A DNA stretch of 64,000 nucleotides, from assembly GCF_009914335.1 (NCBI RefSeq), contig NZ_CP043925.1, positions 2,356,001 to 2,420,000 on the forward strand, given 5' to 3'. Origin of the DNA: Proteus columbae. Lineage in GTDB: Bacteria; Pseudomonadota; Gammaproteobacteria; Enterobacterales; Enterobacteriaceae. The notes under the pieces are model-generated. The model saw only the letters and a program-made list of their open reading frames with translations, made no database searches and was not told the origin of the DNA. Below, piece by piece: positions 27,298 to 36,198 of the stretch (positions are counted from its first letter, which is position 1; each line of letters begins with the position of its first letter). The position numbers and the translations under genes are program-made.

Positions 27298-27828
27298 TTA
27301 GTGACTGCTACTTATCGATGGTGGCTCTTGGCACCAATCGAGATATTGCTCATACTTACGTAGCGCAATGTTGTAGTTACTAAATGCAGAGGGAGTGAGC
27401 TTTTTACTCAGGTCTGACTGAATTTTCTCTGTCGTAAATTCTTGACGCGGAAAATTAGTTGAAGTCAGTAATTCATCGAGCCGACGTAAACGAACCACAT
27501 ACTCACGAACAGTACTGTGGCTCATCTCCGTTTGTTCAAACAAATACTGCTTAAAAGACATAATGTCAAAGTAGTCAGTTTCACTATTACAGTAAATCTC
27601 ACTACAGAAACGACATAGCGCAGAAAACTTCTCTTGTAACGATCCCCACGTTTCATCATCAACTAAATCTGTCATTTCAGAAATGGCTTCTTTATTGATG
27701 ACTTGGCGATTGAATACGAGAGAGATCCGATCAAGCGCCTTGTGGCAATGCAGACAATGAGTCTGGCTATGTTTATAGTCTTTAATGTAACGGCTTAGCG
27801 GCCGTTTCTTTTGTGTTGAAACAGACAT
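27298..27828 (-). CDS. fliZ: Flagellar regulator FliZ
   Basis: The 176-residue DNA-binding regulator related to core-binding domains of tyrosine recombinases. In enterics FliZ represses sigma-S promoters and favours flagellar expression. Landmarks are PLSRYIKDYKHSQTHCLHCHKALDRI, quoted here by its CLHCHK core, a second Cys pair ALCRFC, and FKQYLFEQTEMSHSTVREYV with VVRLRRL, closely following E. coli FliZ. The N-terminal cysteines may bind metal. It is transcribed after fliA, 58 bases away, in the usual fliAZ operon. The C-terminus is shorter than in E. coli. Confidence 0.94.
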   Translation of the reverse strand: MSVSTQKKRPLSRYIKDYKHSQTHCLHCHKALDRISLVFNRQVINKEAISEMTDLVDDETWGSLQEKFSALCRFCSEIYCNSETDYFDIMSFKQYLFEQTEMSHSTVREYVVRLRRLDELLTSTNFPRQEFTTEKIQSDLSKKLTPSAFSNYNIALRKYEQYLDWCQEPPSISSSH

Positions 27829-27886
27829 AAGAGATAAAGCCCTGTGTTGTAGTCTTAATAAACAAAAACAAAAATAAGCAAAACTT

Positions 27887-28609
27887 CTATTTCTCTGGGT
27901 TTAAGCGTGCTCGCAGCCTTTTTATGGCTTGGCTGTGTAGCTGGCTCACGCGGGATTCCCCGACATTAAGCACTGCGCCTATTTCTTTCAAATTAAGTTC
28001 TTCCTGATAATACAGAGTAAGAACCATTTTTTCCCTTTCGGGAAGCAATTCTATCGCGTCTATGACTCTTTGGCGAATATCACTTTCTAATAACATCTGT
28101 AATGGATTGTCATCATGATCTTCGTCTTGAGACGGTTCACAGCTTTCACCGTAAATTTCATGCCATTCGTCATAAGAGAACAATTGGCTGTTATTCGTAT
28201 CCAATAGGATCTGCCGGTATTCTGCTAACTCAATCTGCAAATGATCAGCAACTTCCTGTTCTAATGGGGGTCGTCCTAGATCCTGCTCTAATTGATGAAT
28301 AGAATGGGTAACTTCTCTTGCATTGCGACGCACACTGCGTGGTGCCCAATCTCGACTGCGTAGCTCATCTAACATGGAGCCACGGATACGTTGAACAGCA
28401 TAAGTGGTAAAGGCAGCGCCTTGCATTGAGTCATAACGCTCAACAGCGTTTAATAACCCAATTCCACCTGCTTGCAAAAGATCATCCAATTCAACACTCG
28501 CAGGTAACTTGACCTGTAATCGTAATGCTTCATGGCGAACCAACGGGACATATCGCTCCCAGAGGCTATTTTTGTCCATCACGCCTTCGGCGGTATACAA
28601 ATCACTCAC
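27887..28609 (-). CDS. fliA: Flagellar sigma factor FliA (sigma-28)
   Basis: Directs RNA polymerase to late flagellar promoters, including that of the flagellin gene just upstream. The 240 residues contain region 2 (VELDDLLQAGGIGLLNAVER, FTTYAVQRIRGSMLDELRSR), region 3, and region 4 (LPEREKMVLTLYYQEELNLK, VGESRVSQLHSQAIKRL). I prefer the GTG at 28609 (product MSDLYTAEGVMDKNSLWERY), which matches the E. coli N-terminus and has AAAGG upstream; ATG at 28567 would begin at MDKNSL. It forms an operon with fliZ. The upstream gap 28,610-29,048 contains the fliA promoter region and the flagellin terminator, with no further gene seen. Confidence 0.96.
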   Translation of the reverse strand: MSDLYTAEGVMDKNSLWERYVPLVRHEALRLQVKLPASVELDDLLQAGGIGLLNAVERYDSMQGAAFTTYAVQRIRGSMLDELRSRDWAPRSVRRNAREVTHSIHQLEQDLGRPPLEQEVADHLQIELAEYRQILLDTNNSQLFSYDEWHEIYGESCEPSQDEDHDDNPLQMLLESDIRQRVIDAIELLPEREKMVLTLYYQEELNLKEIGAVLNVGESRVSQLHSQAIKRLRARLNPEK

Positions 28610-28993
28610 AACAAAAGACACCTTTGGATAAAAGACCGGAAACCATTATCTGGCTAAATAAATTTAGCAATCGACTGAACAGTGAAGCAAAAGCGCCTCT
28701 TTTTCACCTATGCCAAATTTTCAGTAAAAATTGGGTTTTCATTGATAATAATTTGTCATTGCATTACGAGAACTACTTTACCTTAAATGATCGCCGACTA
28801 ATCCTTAGAAAAACCGTTAATTAAATTGATAATTTAGCTCATTAAAAGAAATCGACGTATTGAATATGCATTCTGTTCATAAAAAAATAACATATAAATC
28901 ATAGTATTTTATTTTGTGATATTTTAGCTTCTTGGGCGTAAGTTAAAATACTCATGAATGATTAATTAAAAAAACGATTGTTTTGATGATAAA

Positions 28994-29022
28994 ACACCCA
29001 CTGAAAAAATTGCAGTGGGTGT
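28994..29022 (-). terminator. Terminator after first flagellin gene
   Basis: The nine-base stem ACACCCACTG / CAGTGGGTGT is followed by TTTT on the minus strand, 26 bases beyond the flagellin stop. Confidence 0.85.
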
Positions 29023-29048
29023 GATTTGAGGATTATTTAAGATTGAAA

Positions 29049-30164
29049 TTAACGAAGTAGTGATAATACGTTTTGAGGAATTTGATTTGCTTGAGCAAGG
29101 ACAGAAGTACCCGCTTGTTGCAGTATTTGACCACGACTCATATTAGAGACTTCAGTTGCATAATCTGCATCTAAAATACGACCACGAGAAGCTGATAAAT
29201 TATTGACGGTATTATTTAAGTTAGTCACTGTTGATTCAAAACGATTTTGCACTGCACCTAATTTAGAACGTCCTTCATCAACTTTACTAATTGCAGAATC
29301 TAATGTTTTTAACGCATCATCATTTACTGTTAATACTTTAACATCAACACCCGCATTGGCGGTAAATTCGTTAGCCGCTATTTTTGATGACGCTTTGATA
29401 TTCAATTCATCTTTTGTTGTTGCACCAGTCAGTTCCAAATCTGATGCTGAAACTAAATAGCTTTTAGTACCATCAGTAAAGATATATTTCCCTTTAATTT
29501 CTTTACCGTCTTCCTTATAGGTAGATAAAGTCATACTACCTGACATTTTAGTTGCACCAGTTACCACCTTATCAAGATCAGCTGTTGGCACGATAGTTCC
29601 TTTTTCAGTCACCCCTTTTTTAACGGTTGACTCGGTATATAATTTATCGTTTTCAACACCTAAAGTGCCATTATCGATTTTATCTAATTTAAATTTGATC
29701 GCCTCTTTATCATTCGCACCGACTTGAATAGTCATTTCGGTATCACCGCTCAATACATGAACGCCATTAAACTGAGTTTGTTCAGAAATACGATTAATTT
29801 CTGCTAAACGTTCAGTAACTTCATTTTGAATAGAAGAAATATCAGACGTTGAATTAGTTCCATTTTTTGCTTGAACAGTTAATGTACGAATACGCTGTAA
29901 GTTATTAGTAATTTCATCCAATGCCCCTTCTGTGGTTTGAGCAACAGAGATACCGTCATTGGCATTACGAGAAGCTTGTGTTAACCCGTTAATATTTGAA
30001 GTGAAACGGTTTGCAATCGCTTGACCTGCCGCATCATCTTTTGCGCTATTAATGCGTAAACCAGAAGACAAACGTTCAATTGCTGTGCCTAAAGCGCCTT
30101 GAGATTTATTTAAATTATTTTGAGTCACTAAAGACAGATAATTTGTATTGATAACTTGTGCCAT
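29049..30164 (-). CDS. fliC: Flagellin (intact copy, nearest fliA)
   Basis: Structural subunit of the flagellar filament, secreted through the flagellar type III apparatus; 371 residues. The conserved D0/D1 N-terminus ([40 protein letters not shown]) and C-terminus ([20 protein letters not shown], ending NVLSLLR) are intact around a variable central region (about 175-290). The ATG at 30164 has AAGGA seven bases upstream. A sigma-28 promoter is at 30247-30273. By position next to fliA it corresponds to the copy called flaB in P. mirabilis, which as I recall is normally the silent one; here it is the only complete copy in view. Confidence 0.95.
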   Translation of the reverse strand: MAQVINTNYLSLVTQNNLNKSQGALGTAIERLSSGLRINSAKDDAAGQAIANRFTSNINGLTQASRNANDGISVAQTTEGALDEITNNLQRIRTLTVQAKNGTNSTSDISSIQNEVTERLAEINRISEQTQFNGVHVLSGDTEMTIQVGANDKEAIKFKLDKIDNGTLGVENDKLYTESTVKKGVTEKGTIVPTADLDKVVTGATKMSGSMTLSTYKEDGKEIKGKYIFTDGTKSYLVSASDLELTGATTKDELNIKASSKIAANEFTANAGVDVKVLTVNDDALKTLDSAISKVDEGRSKLGAVQNRFESTVTNLNNTVNNLSASRGRILDADYATEVSNMSRGQILQQAGTSVLAQANQIPQNVLSLLR

Positions 30165-30246
30165 ACAATATTCCTTCAACTTGATTTTAAAATGTTTTTA
30201 ATGAATAGGTTTGTTATTACGTCACTGTAATAACGTTGCCTAAACA

Positions 30247-30273
30247 CTATCGTCATCAATTTTGAGAGTTTTA
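30247..30273 (-). promoter_or_regulatory. Sigma-28 (FliA) promoter of flagellin
   Basis: On the minus strand TAAAACTC and GACGATAG are separated by 11 bases, a close match to the FliA pattern TAAAGTTT-N11-GCCGATAA. It lies 83 bases before the flagellin start, typical for this gene. The surrounding gap 30,165-30,609 otherwise holds only a degenerate repeat and a terminator. Confidence 0.85.
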
Positions 30274-30417
30274 CGATTTTTGACGTCAAGAAAATAGCAA
30301 TAAAAGCCAGTTAGTTAATTTGTAAGGAATAATTGATTGCAAAAAAAAGAGGAAATGATCGAAAGAAAAAATAAAACTAAAAAAGAGTGGGGTTAAATAT
30401 AAAATACTGAGAGCCTA

Positions 30418-30485
30418 TATTCTAAATAATTCAACATGTAGTTAGGCAATAAATAAGTGAGTTGCTAAGACAATGGAACTATGGT
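30418..30485. repeat. Degenerate copy of the MITE-like repeat
   Basis: The string TATTCTAAATAATTCAA is followed by GTAGTTAGGCAATAAATAAG and GAGTTGCTAAGA, which aligns along its length to the left half of the repeat at 18763 with many substitutions. The right arm is missing or too diverged to recognise. Confidence 0.6.
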
Positions 30486-30550
30486 CAGTATATATCCCCT
30501 GCTTAGTGTTAGAAGAAAAGTATGAATATTTTTTAACGTAAAAAACAAAA

Positions 30551-30574
30551 AAAGACCCTCAGATGAGGGTCTTT
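30551..30574 (-). terminator. Terminator after second flagellin
   Basis: The stem AAAGACCCTCA / TGAGGGTCTTT is followed by a seven-base T run on the minus strand. It is intact even though the gene upstream has lost its 5' end. Confidence 0.9.
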
Positions 30575-30609
30575 GATATAGAAAGGTATCTTTTGTGTCA
30601 GAGTACGAA

Positions 30610-31461
30610 TTAACGTAACAGAGACAGAACAGTTTGTGGTACTTGGTTTGCTTGAGCAAGGACAGAAGTACCAGCTTGTTGCAGGATTTGACCACGGCTC
30701 ATGTTAGAAACTTCTGTTGCATAGTCAGCATCTAAGATACGGCTACGTGCAGCAGATAAGTTGTTAACAGTGTTGTTCAGGTTGTTGATAGTAGATTCAA
30801 AACGGTTTTGAATCGCACCTAAAGAAGAACGCATACCATCAACAGTGTTGATAGCTTCGTCTAACGTTTTCAGTTGAGTTTCTAATTTCTCAGCTTTTTT
30901 TGATTCATCAGCTGTTAAAGATTTAACTTGTTCGCCAACGTTATAAGAAATTTTACCAGCTTCACCAGCTTTATCTTCACCAGCACCTGTTGCAGTGGCT
31001 TTAAATGTTACTGTTTTACCATCAACGGTACCTTGAATATACTGTTGACCATCAGCATCTGCTGCTAATTTAGTCACAGTCATATCATGTTCTTTACCAT
31101 CTACAGTAACTTTAGCTGTACCACCAGCTGCTAATGTAGGAACATCACCAGCACCAACTTTTAATGTATCTAAATCAGTGTCTGTTAAACCAGCAATTAA
31201 TGCATCAAATTTGTCTTTAGACATACCTGAAATTTCTGCACCGACTTCTAATGAGTCTACTTTCAGCGTTTTGCTGTCAACTTTTTTCAGATCAAATTCA
31301 ATTTTTTCTTTGTCGTTAGTACCAACGTGAACGGTCATTTTTTCTTTTTCGCCGCTCAGTACTTTAACGCCGTTGAATTGAGTTTGTTCAGAAATACGGT
31401 CGATTTCTTTTAAACGCTCACCAACTTCTTCTTGGATTGATTTGATATCAGATGATGTGAA
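30610..31461 (-). pseudogene. Second flagellin gene, 5' truncated
   Basis: The frame encodes the C-terminal ~283 residues of a flagellin: [32 protein letters not shown], a central domain clearly different from the other copy, then the conserved D1/D0 end [20 protein letters not shown] and VLSLLR. Homology stops abruptly at about 31,458; upstream in the same frame come IIIF and, 20 bases on, a TAA stop. The first ~105 residues, the start and the promoter are therefore missing. The last ~85 residues are nearly identical to the intact copy, so it could still act as a recombination donor. By position it corresponds to flaA, the normally expressed copy in P. mirabilis (memory). Confidence 0.92.
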
Positions 31462-31653
31462 AATGATGATTAACGCTATTTAGCCTACAAAGCCACTATC
31501 CACGCCAGCCAGCAAATTTTAACTTTGCAGAATTTAGTCATTTTTCCTATCATTTTACATATATTATGTCACAATCTCGACACAACATGTAACACCTCCG
31601 CATTTTTAATTGCACCCCCCTGCTATACTCTCCAAAAACTAATCGGCTCCAAT

Positions 31654-31881
31654 ATAAATCTCGCAAACTTAACCCAAGAAGAAAAAGATAAAATTAATAT
31701 CGATTTAGCTGTGTCGGGAGTTGCATACAAAGAACGCCTCAATATGCCAGCTGTTGCGTCCGAAGTTGAACGACAACAACCCACACATTTGAGAGCGTAC
31801 TTTAATGAACGATTAGCATTTTATAGAGAGAGATGTAAGAAATTACCTGATAACAAGTCGGTGCAATATTTGAAAACATAA
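31654..31881 (+). CDS. DNA polymerase III theta subunit-like (HolE/HOT), start unclear
   Basis: About 75 codons closely resemble Hol[61 protein letters not shown]. Theta binds the epsilon proofreading subunit. No ATG, GTG or TTG lies near the expected start; the frame runs open back to a TTG at 31525 through sequence that does not look coding, and a TATACT -10-like hexamer sits at 31624. Either the N-terminus has been replaced (a pseudogene) or an unusual codon such as the ATA at 31654 is used. Its place beside a broken flagellin is not the usual one for holE; phage and plasmid HOT homologues are known, so it is probably mobile cargo. Confidence 0.65.
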   Translation: MNLANLTQEEKDKINIDLAVSGVAYKERLNMPAVASEVERQQPTHLRAYFNERLAFYRERCKKLPDNKSVQYLKT

Positions 31882-32186
31882 TAGTGCCAATGCTCGATGG
31901 AACCGACTGACTTATATAATCAATCAGTTATCAATTTCAGGTGTCTTATTGCTGTCGTGATTTTTTCTCTTACACTTATTGATAAAGCATCATACTGACA
32001 GGATCACCCACCATACTCCCTCACCTCATGTGGCGTAGCATTATATATCGCGATGAGTTTTAACTATTTGTTTATTAAGATATATTCACCCTTCTCAGAC
32101 CTAAAAAATGATTATACCTTCTTATAATCAGTTGATTACAATAATACTTTTATTAGTTTTTATAACCACATATTAGAGCTGTAAAT
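31882..32186. other. Intergenic, no gene seen
   Basis: Roughly 300 bases are without a credible frame. A weak hairpin (ACTGA ... TCAGT, near 31,906-31,928) has no T run. It probably represents remnant sequence of the mobile element. Confidence 0.4.
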
Positions 32187-32375
32187 ATGATTCAGTCAGT
32201 ATTCAAAATATTAGCTGGGGAAATGGGAATAAGGTCTGAATTAAGAGATATGGTACAAAACCACAAAAGACTTGGAGTTTCACCGAAACATTATGATCGA
32301 TATGATTATTTGAGGGAAAAACGAGAAACGCTTGATGCATGGAGCAAAAAACTCTCATTACTTAAAAAATTATAA
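32187..32375 (+). pseudogene. C-terminal remnant of a tyrosine recombinase/integrase
   Basis: The 62-codon frame contains MGIRSELRDMVQNHKRLGVS followed by HYDRYDYLREKRETLDAWSK. This resembles the end of phage/island integrases, in which a NHK/GH motif is followed by the catalytic Tyr in a YDRY segment and a (E)(A)L..W...L tail. The catalytic R-H-x-x-R core lies upstream of what is present and is absent, so the fragment cannot be active. It reads toward the Slam cluster and is evidence that an integrating element once ended near here. Confidence 0.6.
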
Positions 32376-32413
32376 TTATTTTTATCCATATAAACCTAGA
32401 CTATGATTTTTTA

Positions 32414-32437
32414 AAAAGCCTCAGCTAAGAGGCTTTT
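32414..32437 (-). terminator. Terminator after the repeat lipoprotein gene
   Basis: The stem AAAAGCCTC / GAGGCTTTT has T residues on the minus strand. It lies 42 bases beyond the lipoprotein stop and could act in both directions. Confidence 0.8.
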
Positions 32438-32478
32438 GATAAATAAAACTAACTAAATATCTGTACATCACTCTAATA

Positions 32479-33783
32479 TTAATTCTGTTTTTCTGCTGCT
32501 AATACACCTACCCATGACTCCGCTTTTGTAGTTCCTAAAATATATTTATGATCATCTATATTTTCTGCAGAATTAACAAATTGAATATCCATTGCAGCTC
32601 TATCATTAGGAATAATACCATTTGATACATGCCGAGTAGGTGTTATTACTAAACTTTTAGTATTACCATCTATTTTAAATAATTCATTATTACCTATACG
32701 TGGGTCATTTTCAGTAATAACGCCTTTAACTATACCATTAGTATAATTCATTGTAATGTCTGCTGTTCTAACTACTGCGTTTATTTGGTCAGATCTGTGA
32801 TCTAAAGGGCCATATACAAAACCATCTTTTTTACTATACACAGCATTTAAATCATTAGGTACATTTTCAGCAATAAGGTCTTTTTCAATAGAATAAATAT
32901 AAGAAGCATAACTTGCTGTTCTATCAGCATCTAATTCAATTCGATACCCATAATATCCAACATCACCCAACAAACTAAATTGATGAGAATCGCCTTTATC
33001 AGTTACGAAAGTAATTATTTTTTCTTCACTAGATAAATAATTCTCATATGGATCTTTTGAACCTTCAATATTATAAACAGGAATATTTTCTTTCCCATAC
33101 TCCCAGTTAGATTGGTATATCTTATCTATCTTACTACCTGTATATACTTTTTCTTTATTCTTTGATAACAATTTTTCATCCACAGATATTTCTTTATCGT
33201 TTGAAATTTCCGCAGCATCTTCTTTTTCAATTTTATTATATATTCTATTTGTTTCTTTATTTACTATCTCATTCACTGCTTTATTTACTTCTTTATTTAC
33301 TACTTCATTTACTTCTTTATTTACTACTTCATTTACTTCTTTATTCACCACTTCATTTACTTCTTTATTCACCACTTCATTTACTTCTTTATTCACCACT
33401 TCATTTACTTCTTTATTCACCACTTCATTTACTTCTTTATTCACCATTTCATTTACTTCTTTATTTACTTCTTTATTTACTTCTTTATTTACTTCTTTAT
33501 TTACTTCTTTATTCACCATTTCATTTACTTCTTCATTTACTTCTTTATTTACTTCTTTATTTACTTCTTTATTTACTTCTTTATTTACTTCTTTATTTAC
33601 TTCTTTATTTAATGCTTCATTGACTCTTTTACCTCCCTCTTTATTTAAACTAGATGTAGGGTTGTTAGATATAACATCGACTTTCTTTTCCTGAATAACA
33701 TTATTATCATTGTTCTCACTACCACCACTAGAACATCCAGCAATAATAAGAGGCAAAACAACAAAAGGTATACTTTTTTTCAT
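32479..33783 (-). CDS. Surface lipoprotein with tetrapeptide repeats and TbpB-like barrel (probable Slam substrate)
   Basis: The 434-residue protein has a lipoprotein signal peptide with lipobox IIAGC (Cys17). Residues about 53-180 are ~31 tetrads of the type EVNK/EVNE/VVNK, including six copies of the octapeptide NKEVNEVV, predicted to form a long charged helix or stalk. The C-terminal ~215 residues look like a TbpB-type handle/barrel: YTGSKIDKIYQSNWEYG, ITMNYTNGIVKGVI, AAMDIQFVNSAE and the terminal ESWVGVLAAEKQN. Proteins of this build are exported to the cell surface by Slam (type XI secretion), and the gene directly upstream encodes a Slam-like protein, 20 bases away. The ligand is unknown; metal or host-protein binding is the family tendency. 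Confidence 0.75.
   Translation of the reverse strand: MKKSIPFVVLPLIIAGCSSGGSENNDNNVIQEKKVDVISNNPTSSLNKEGGKRVNEALNKEVNKEVNKEVNKEVNKEVNKEVNEEVNEMVNKEVNKEVNKEVNKEVNKEVNEMVNKEVNEVVNKEVNEVVNKEVNEVVNKEVNEVVNKEVNEVVNKEVNEVVNKEVNKAVNEIVNKETNRIYNKIEKEDAAEISNDKEISVDEKLLSKNKEKVYTGSKIDKIYQSNWEYGKENIPVYNIEGSKDPYENYLSSEEKIITFVTDKGDSHQFSLLGDVGYYGYRIELDADRTASYASYIYSIEKDLIAENVPNDLNAVYSKKDGFVYGPLDHRSDQINAVVRTADITMNYTNGIVKGVITENDPRIGNNELFKIDGNTKSLVITPTRHVSNGIIPNDRAAMDIQFVNSAENIDDHKYILGTTKAESWVGVLAAEKQN
33243..33627. repeat. 12-bp tandem repeats in the lipoprotein gene
   Basis: About 31 consecutive 12-bp units (plus-strand form TTTATTTACTTC with variants) include a 24-bp higher-order unit present six times between about 33,310 and 33,453. 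Units are nearly identical in DNA, so copy number should vary by slippage in 12-bp steps, which keep the frame. Confidence 0.9.
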
Positions 33784-33803
33784 AATATAACATCCAACTT
33801 TAA

Positions 33804-35207
33804 TTAAAAATATTTACTAAACTCAAGATAAAAATTATTTTTATCATAACTATAAAATAAATTACTACTATCTATTTTTTGATATACCCATGTTATTTTG
33901 GGTGTAATTCCATAAAAATAAAAATTTCGATTCCACAATGTTATATAAACACTATACTCATCATTTTTTTGTGGTTTTTTATAAAAATCAGGAACCCAAT
34001 AATTATTTTCTTCTGCTATTGCTCCTTGATAAATACGCTTAGCATAACCAACTTGAAAACGAGTGGAAATACCTTGTAACCATTCTTGCCCCCAACCTGT
34101 ACGGACACTGAATCGATCAAAAGCATTAGCTTTACTTTTAGCTTCTTTATGATAAAAATCTATTCCAGAAAACCAATATTGATTACTATTTGATATATAC
34201 AATAGTGTATCAGATACAGAATAAACATTACCATCCAATAGTTTTGTCTTATGATAACTTTGCCTTGATAACTCAACTGAGAGTGAATTCTTCCATTGTT
34301 TATTTAACCAATTATTTATTTCAACCTCTGTTCCAATTGCATTTGAATAACGATGAAATGTAGAACTATTTTGTTGATTTTTATTTGGATCCCATGAGTA
34401 CTCAACAAAAGGTAAAAATAATACTTCATTAGTTAAATCTTTATATCCAAATCCCACTTTCACTCTAGAAGATATTTCATTATATTTAGAGTTATCCCAA
34501 TAATATTTCCCCTTTCCTCGAAAATTCAATAAAGAAAAGTAATTTTTATATATCGATAACTTCTTTTCAGCTACACCTACATAAGAAAAACCCTCTGCAC
34601 TTTCAGGCTTTGATGTACTCTTCCAATTTGCAGTATTAACACCTAATTTAGGAGAATTATTAATATTTGACTCATTTAGATAAACAATGCCACCATTAAA
34701 TGACCAATCATTCTGATGATTGATTAATTCAGAATATTTATTAATAATATCAATTATATTATCATTCAAATTTTCGCTTTTCAGTTTATCAAATTGTTCT
34801 AATGCCGCCTCATTCTCTTTATTTTCAAATAATGCAATTGCTAACTGTAATCGAGCAAATACTAATTTAGGATTTCTAGAAACTAAACTTCTATATAATG
34901 ATATTGACTTATCTAATTGTTTATTCTTACGAGCAATAATAGCATTACCCCATATTAACAATTCATCATCTTCTTGCTTTTTCTGTTTTTCATAAATAGA
35001 AAGTAATAATCCAACACCTTCTACATCATTTCTTATTAATGCAGGAATAAATAATCGTAATAATAGAGTAGGATCCTCAACCAATTGAGCCTCAGTTATC
35101 AAATTGTTACTTTTTTTATTATAATCGTCATTCGCAATACTATGAAAACTCAAAAACAGAAAAAATAATAGACAAAACCTGAATTTAAAATTCAATATAA
35201 AATTCAT
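33804..35207 (-). CDS. Slam-like outer-membrane protein (DUF560, type XI secretion)
   Basis: The 467-residue protein has a signal peptide (MNFILNFKFRFCLLFFLFLS, cleaved near SIA-ND). Residues about 45-165 are TPR-like helices (LLIWGNAIIARKNKQLDKSI, LVFARLQLAIALFENKENEA). From about 190 to the end it is an amphipathic beta-barrel (FSYVGVAEKKLSIYKNYFSL, VKVGFGYKDLTNEVLFLPFV) ending YLEFSKYF with the terminal Phe used by the BAM machinery. This is the architecture of Slam proteins and of Xenorhabdus NilB, which place lipoproteins on the surface. It is first in a two-gene operon with its likely substrate. Codon use is strongly AT-biased, consistent with acquisition. Confidence 0.75.
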   Translation of the reverse strand: MNFILNFKFRFCLLFFLFLSFHSIANDDYNKKSNNLITEAQLVEDPTLLLRLFIPALIRNDVEGVGLLLSIYEKQKKQEDDELLIWGNAIIARKNKQLDKSISLYRSLVSRNPKLVFARLQLAIALFENKENEAALEQFDKLKSENLNDNIIDIINKYSELINHQNDWSFNGGIVYLNESNINNSPKLGVNTANWKSTSKPESAEGFSYVGVAEKKLSIYKNYFSLLNFRGKGKYYWDNSKYNEISSRVKVGFGYKDLTNEVLFLPFVEYSWDPNKNQQNSSTFHRYSNAIGTEVEINNWLNKQWKNSLSVELSRQSYHKTKLLDGNVYSVSDTLLYISNSNQYWFSGIDFYHKEAKSKANAFDRFSVRTGWGQEWLQGISTRFQVGYAKRIYQGAIAEENNYWVPDFYKKPQKNDEYSVYITLWNRNFYFYGITPKITWVYQKIDSSNLFYSYDKNNFYLEFSKYF

Positions 35208-36198
35208 AAATAAAGAAATAAACCCAATGAGTTATAACATTAAAGAAAGAAATGCTATATGATAAAATTCACAAAGTAAATATTCTTACATTAATTAAAT
35301 CTTATAATCTTTTAATAATGATATTAGTTATTTTTTAATTTTATTAAAATTATTTGATTTGCACAAAAAAACCAATTATTTAACTTAAGAAAGGATATAA
35401 TAACCCAATCATTTGATTAAATAATCAATATCAGCACTAAGCAATATACTTTATATCAGATATTTTTGTATTAATATCAGCCCACACTGTAATTAACTAA
35501 AATTTTAAAAATTATAATGTGATTATAATTCAATAGAAATTTCCACTAATTTTCTTAAATTTTTAGCTATATATTATAATTAAACTCGCAACAATATTAG
35601 TAAAAAACTGATATTCATAAAAAAAAGCCCGTATAAATACGGGCTAAATTTTAATAAACGTAATGTTAAGATTTTCAAATGAAAACCTGATAAACAAAAT
35701 ATTAATACAATACATTAAAGACATAATCAATAATAAAAAATGACATTCAAAAATTTCATTTTATTTTTAATATTAAAGTTAATTTTTATTATAATTGTAT
35801 ACCATAAATAGAAATAACCAGTATAAATATCTCTCAACAAAGCAGAACAAATAAACGACAATGAAAATCAATATCATTTACTGGTGGTTTATCATTTTAT
35901 AAATAGTAAAAAAGAGCAAGGTGTTCAATAAACAAGCAAAAAATTTATTAATTATATAATCTATAATTTCATTATTAACACAATATTGAAACATCGAATA
36001 AATAGCCCACAAAAACCACACAACCACTTAAAAAAAAACAAAAAAAACACACACCCATCACCTTCACAAGGTGAAATAAACAATATAAAAACCGTATTTT
36101 TTATAGCTAAAAAAATTTTTTTATTTAAACTAAATTAATCTTATAACTTTTTGCTCTATCCATTTTAGTTGCAGGATATTTATAATCGGGACAATATC
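35208..36198. other. Long AT-rich gap holding Slam promoter region and a minus-strand terminator
   Basis: Nearly 1 kb has no credible frame. It includes a weak Fur-like match at 35,314-35,332 (13 of 19 by eye), the terminator at 35,621-35,645, an A/C-only run around 36,009-36,057, and the palindrome TCACCTT-CAC-AAGGTGA at 36,058-36,074 before the MrpJ-like gene. The last may be an operator. Confidence 0.5.
35621..35645 (-). terminator. Minus-strand terminator upstream of slam
   Basis: The stem AGCCCGTAT / ATACGGGCT is followed by an eight-base T run on the minus strand. No annotated minus-strand gene ends here; the nearest is the prophage late operon, whose last gene stops at 36601 with no terminator of its own in view. 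Confidence 0.85.

Noticed and set aside
27049..28943. 12-bp inverted repeat CTTACGCCCAAG / CTTGGGCGTAAG flanking fliZ-fliA, as possible ends of an invertible segment
   Set aside because: A 12-bp match is expected many times by chance in 64 kb, no invertase gene is present, and fliA-fliZ is in its normal order.
33300..33460. Regular 24-bp repeats considered as a CRISPR array
   Set aside because: Repeats are contiguous without unique spacers and lie in frame inside a coding gene; no cas genes nearby.
33162..33623. Plus-strand frame of 153 residues made of Leu/Tyr repeats
   Set aside because: It is the reverse-complement shadow of the lipoprotein's 12-bp repeats; no start context or domain, and composition is an artefact of the repeat.
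35314..35332. Fur box controlling the Slam operon
   Set aside because: Only about 13 of 19 positions match in a region of extreme AT content, so I cannot separate it from chance.
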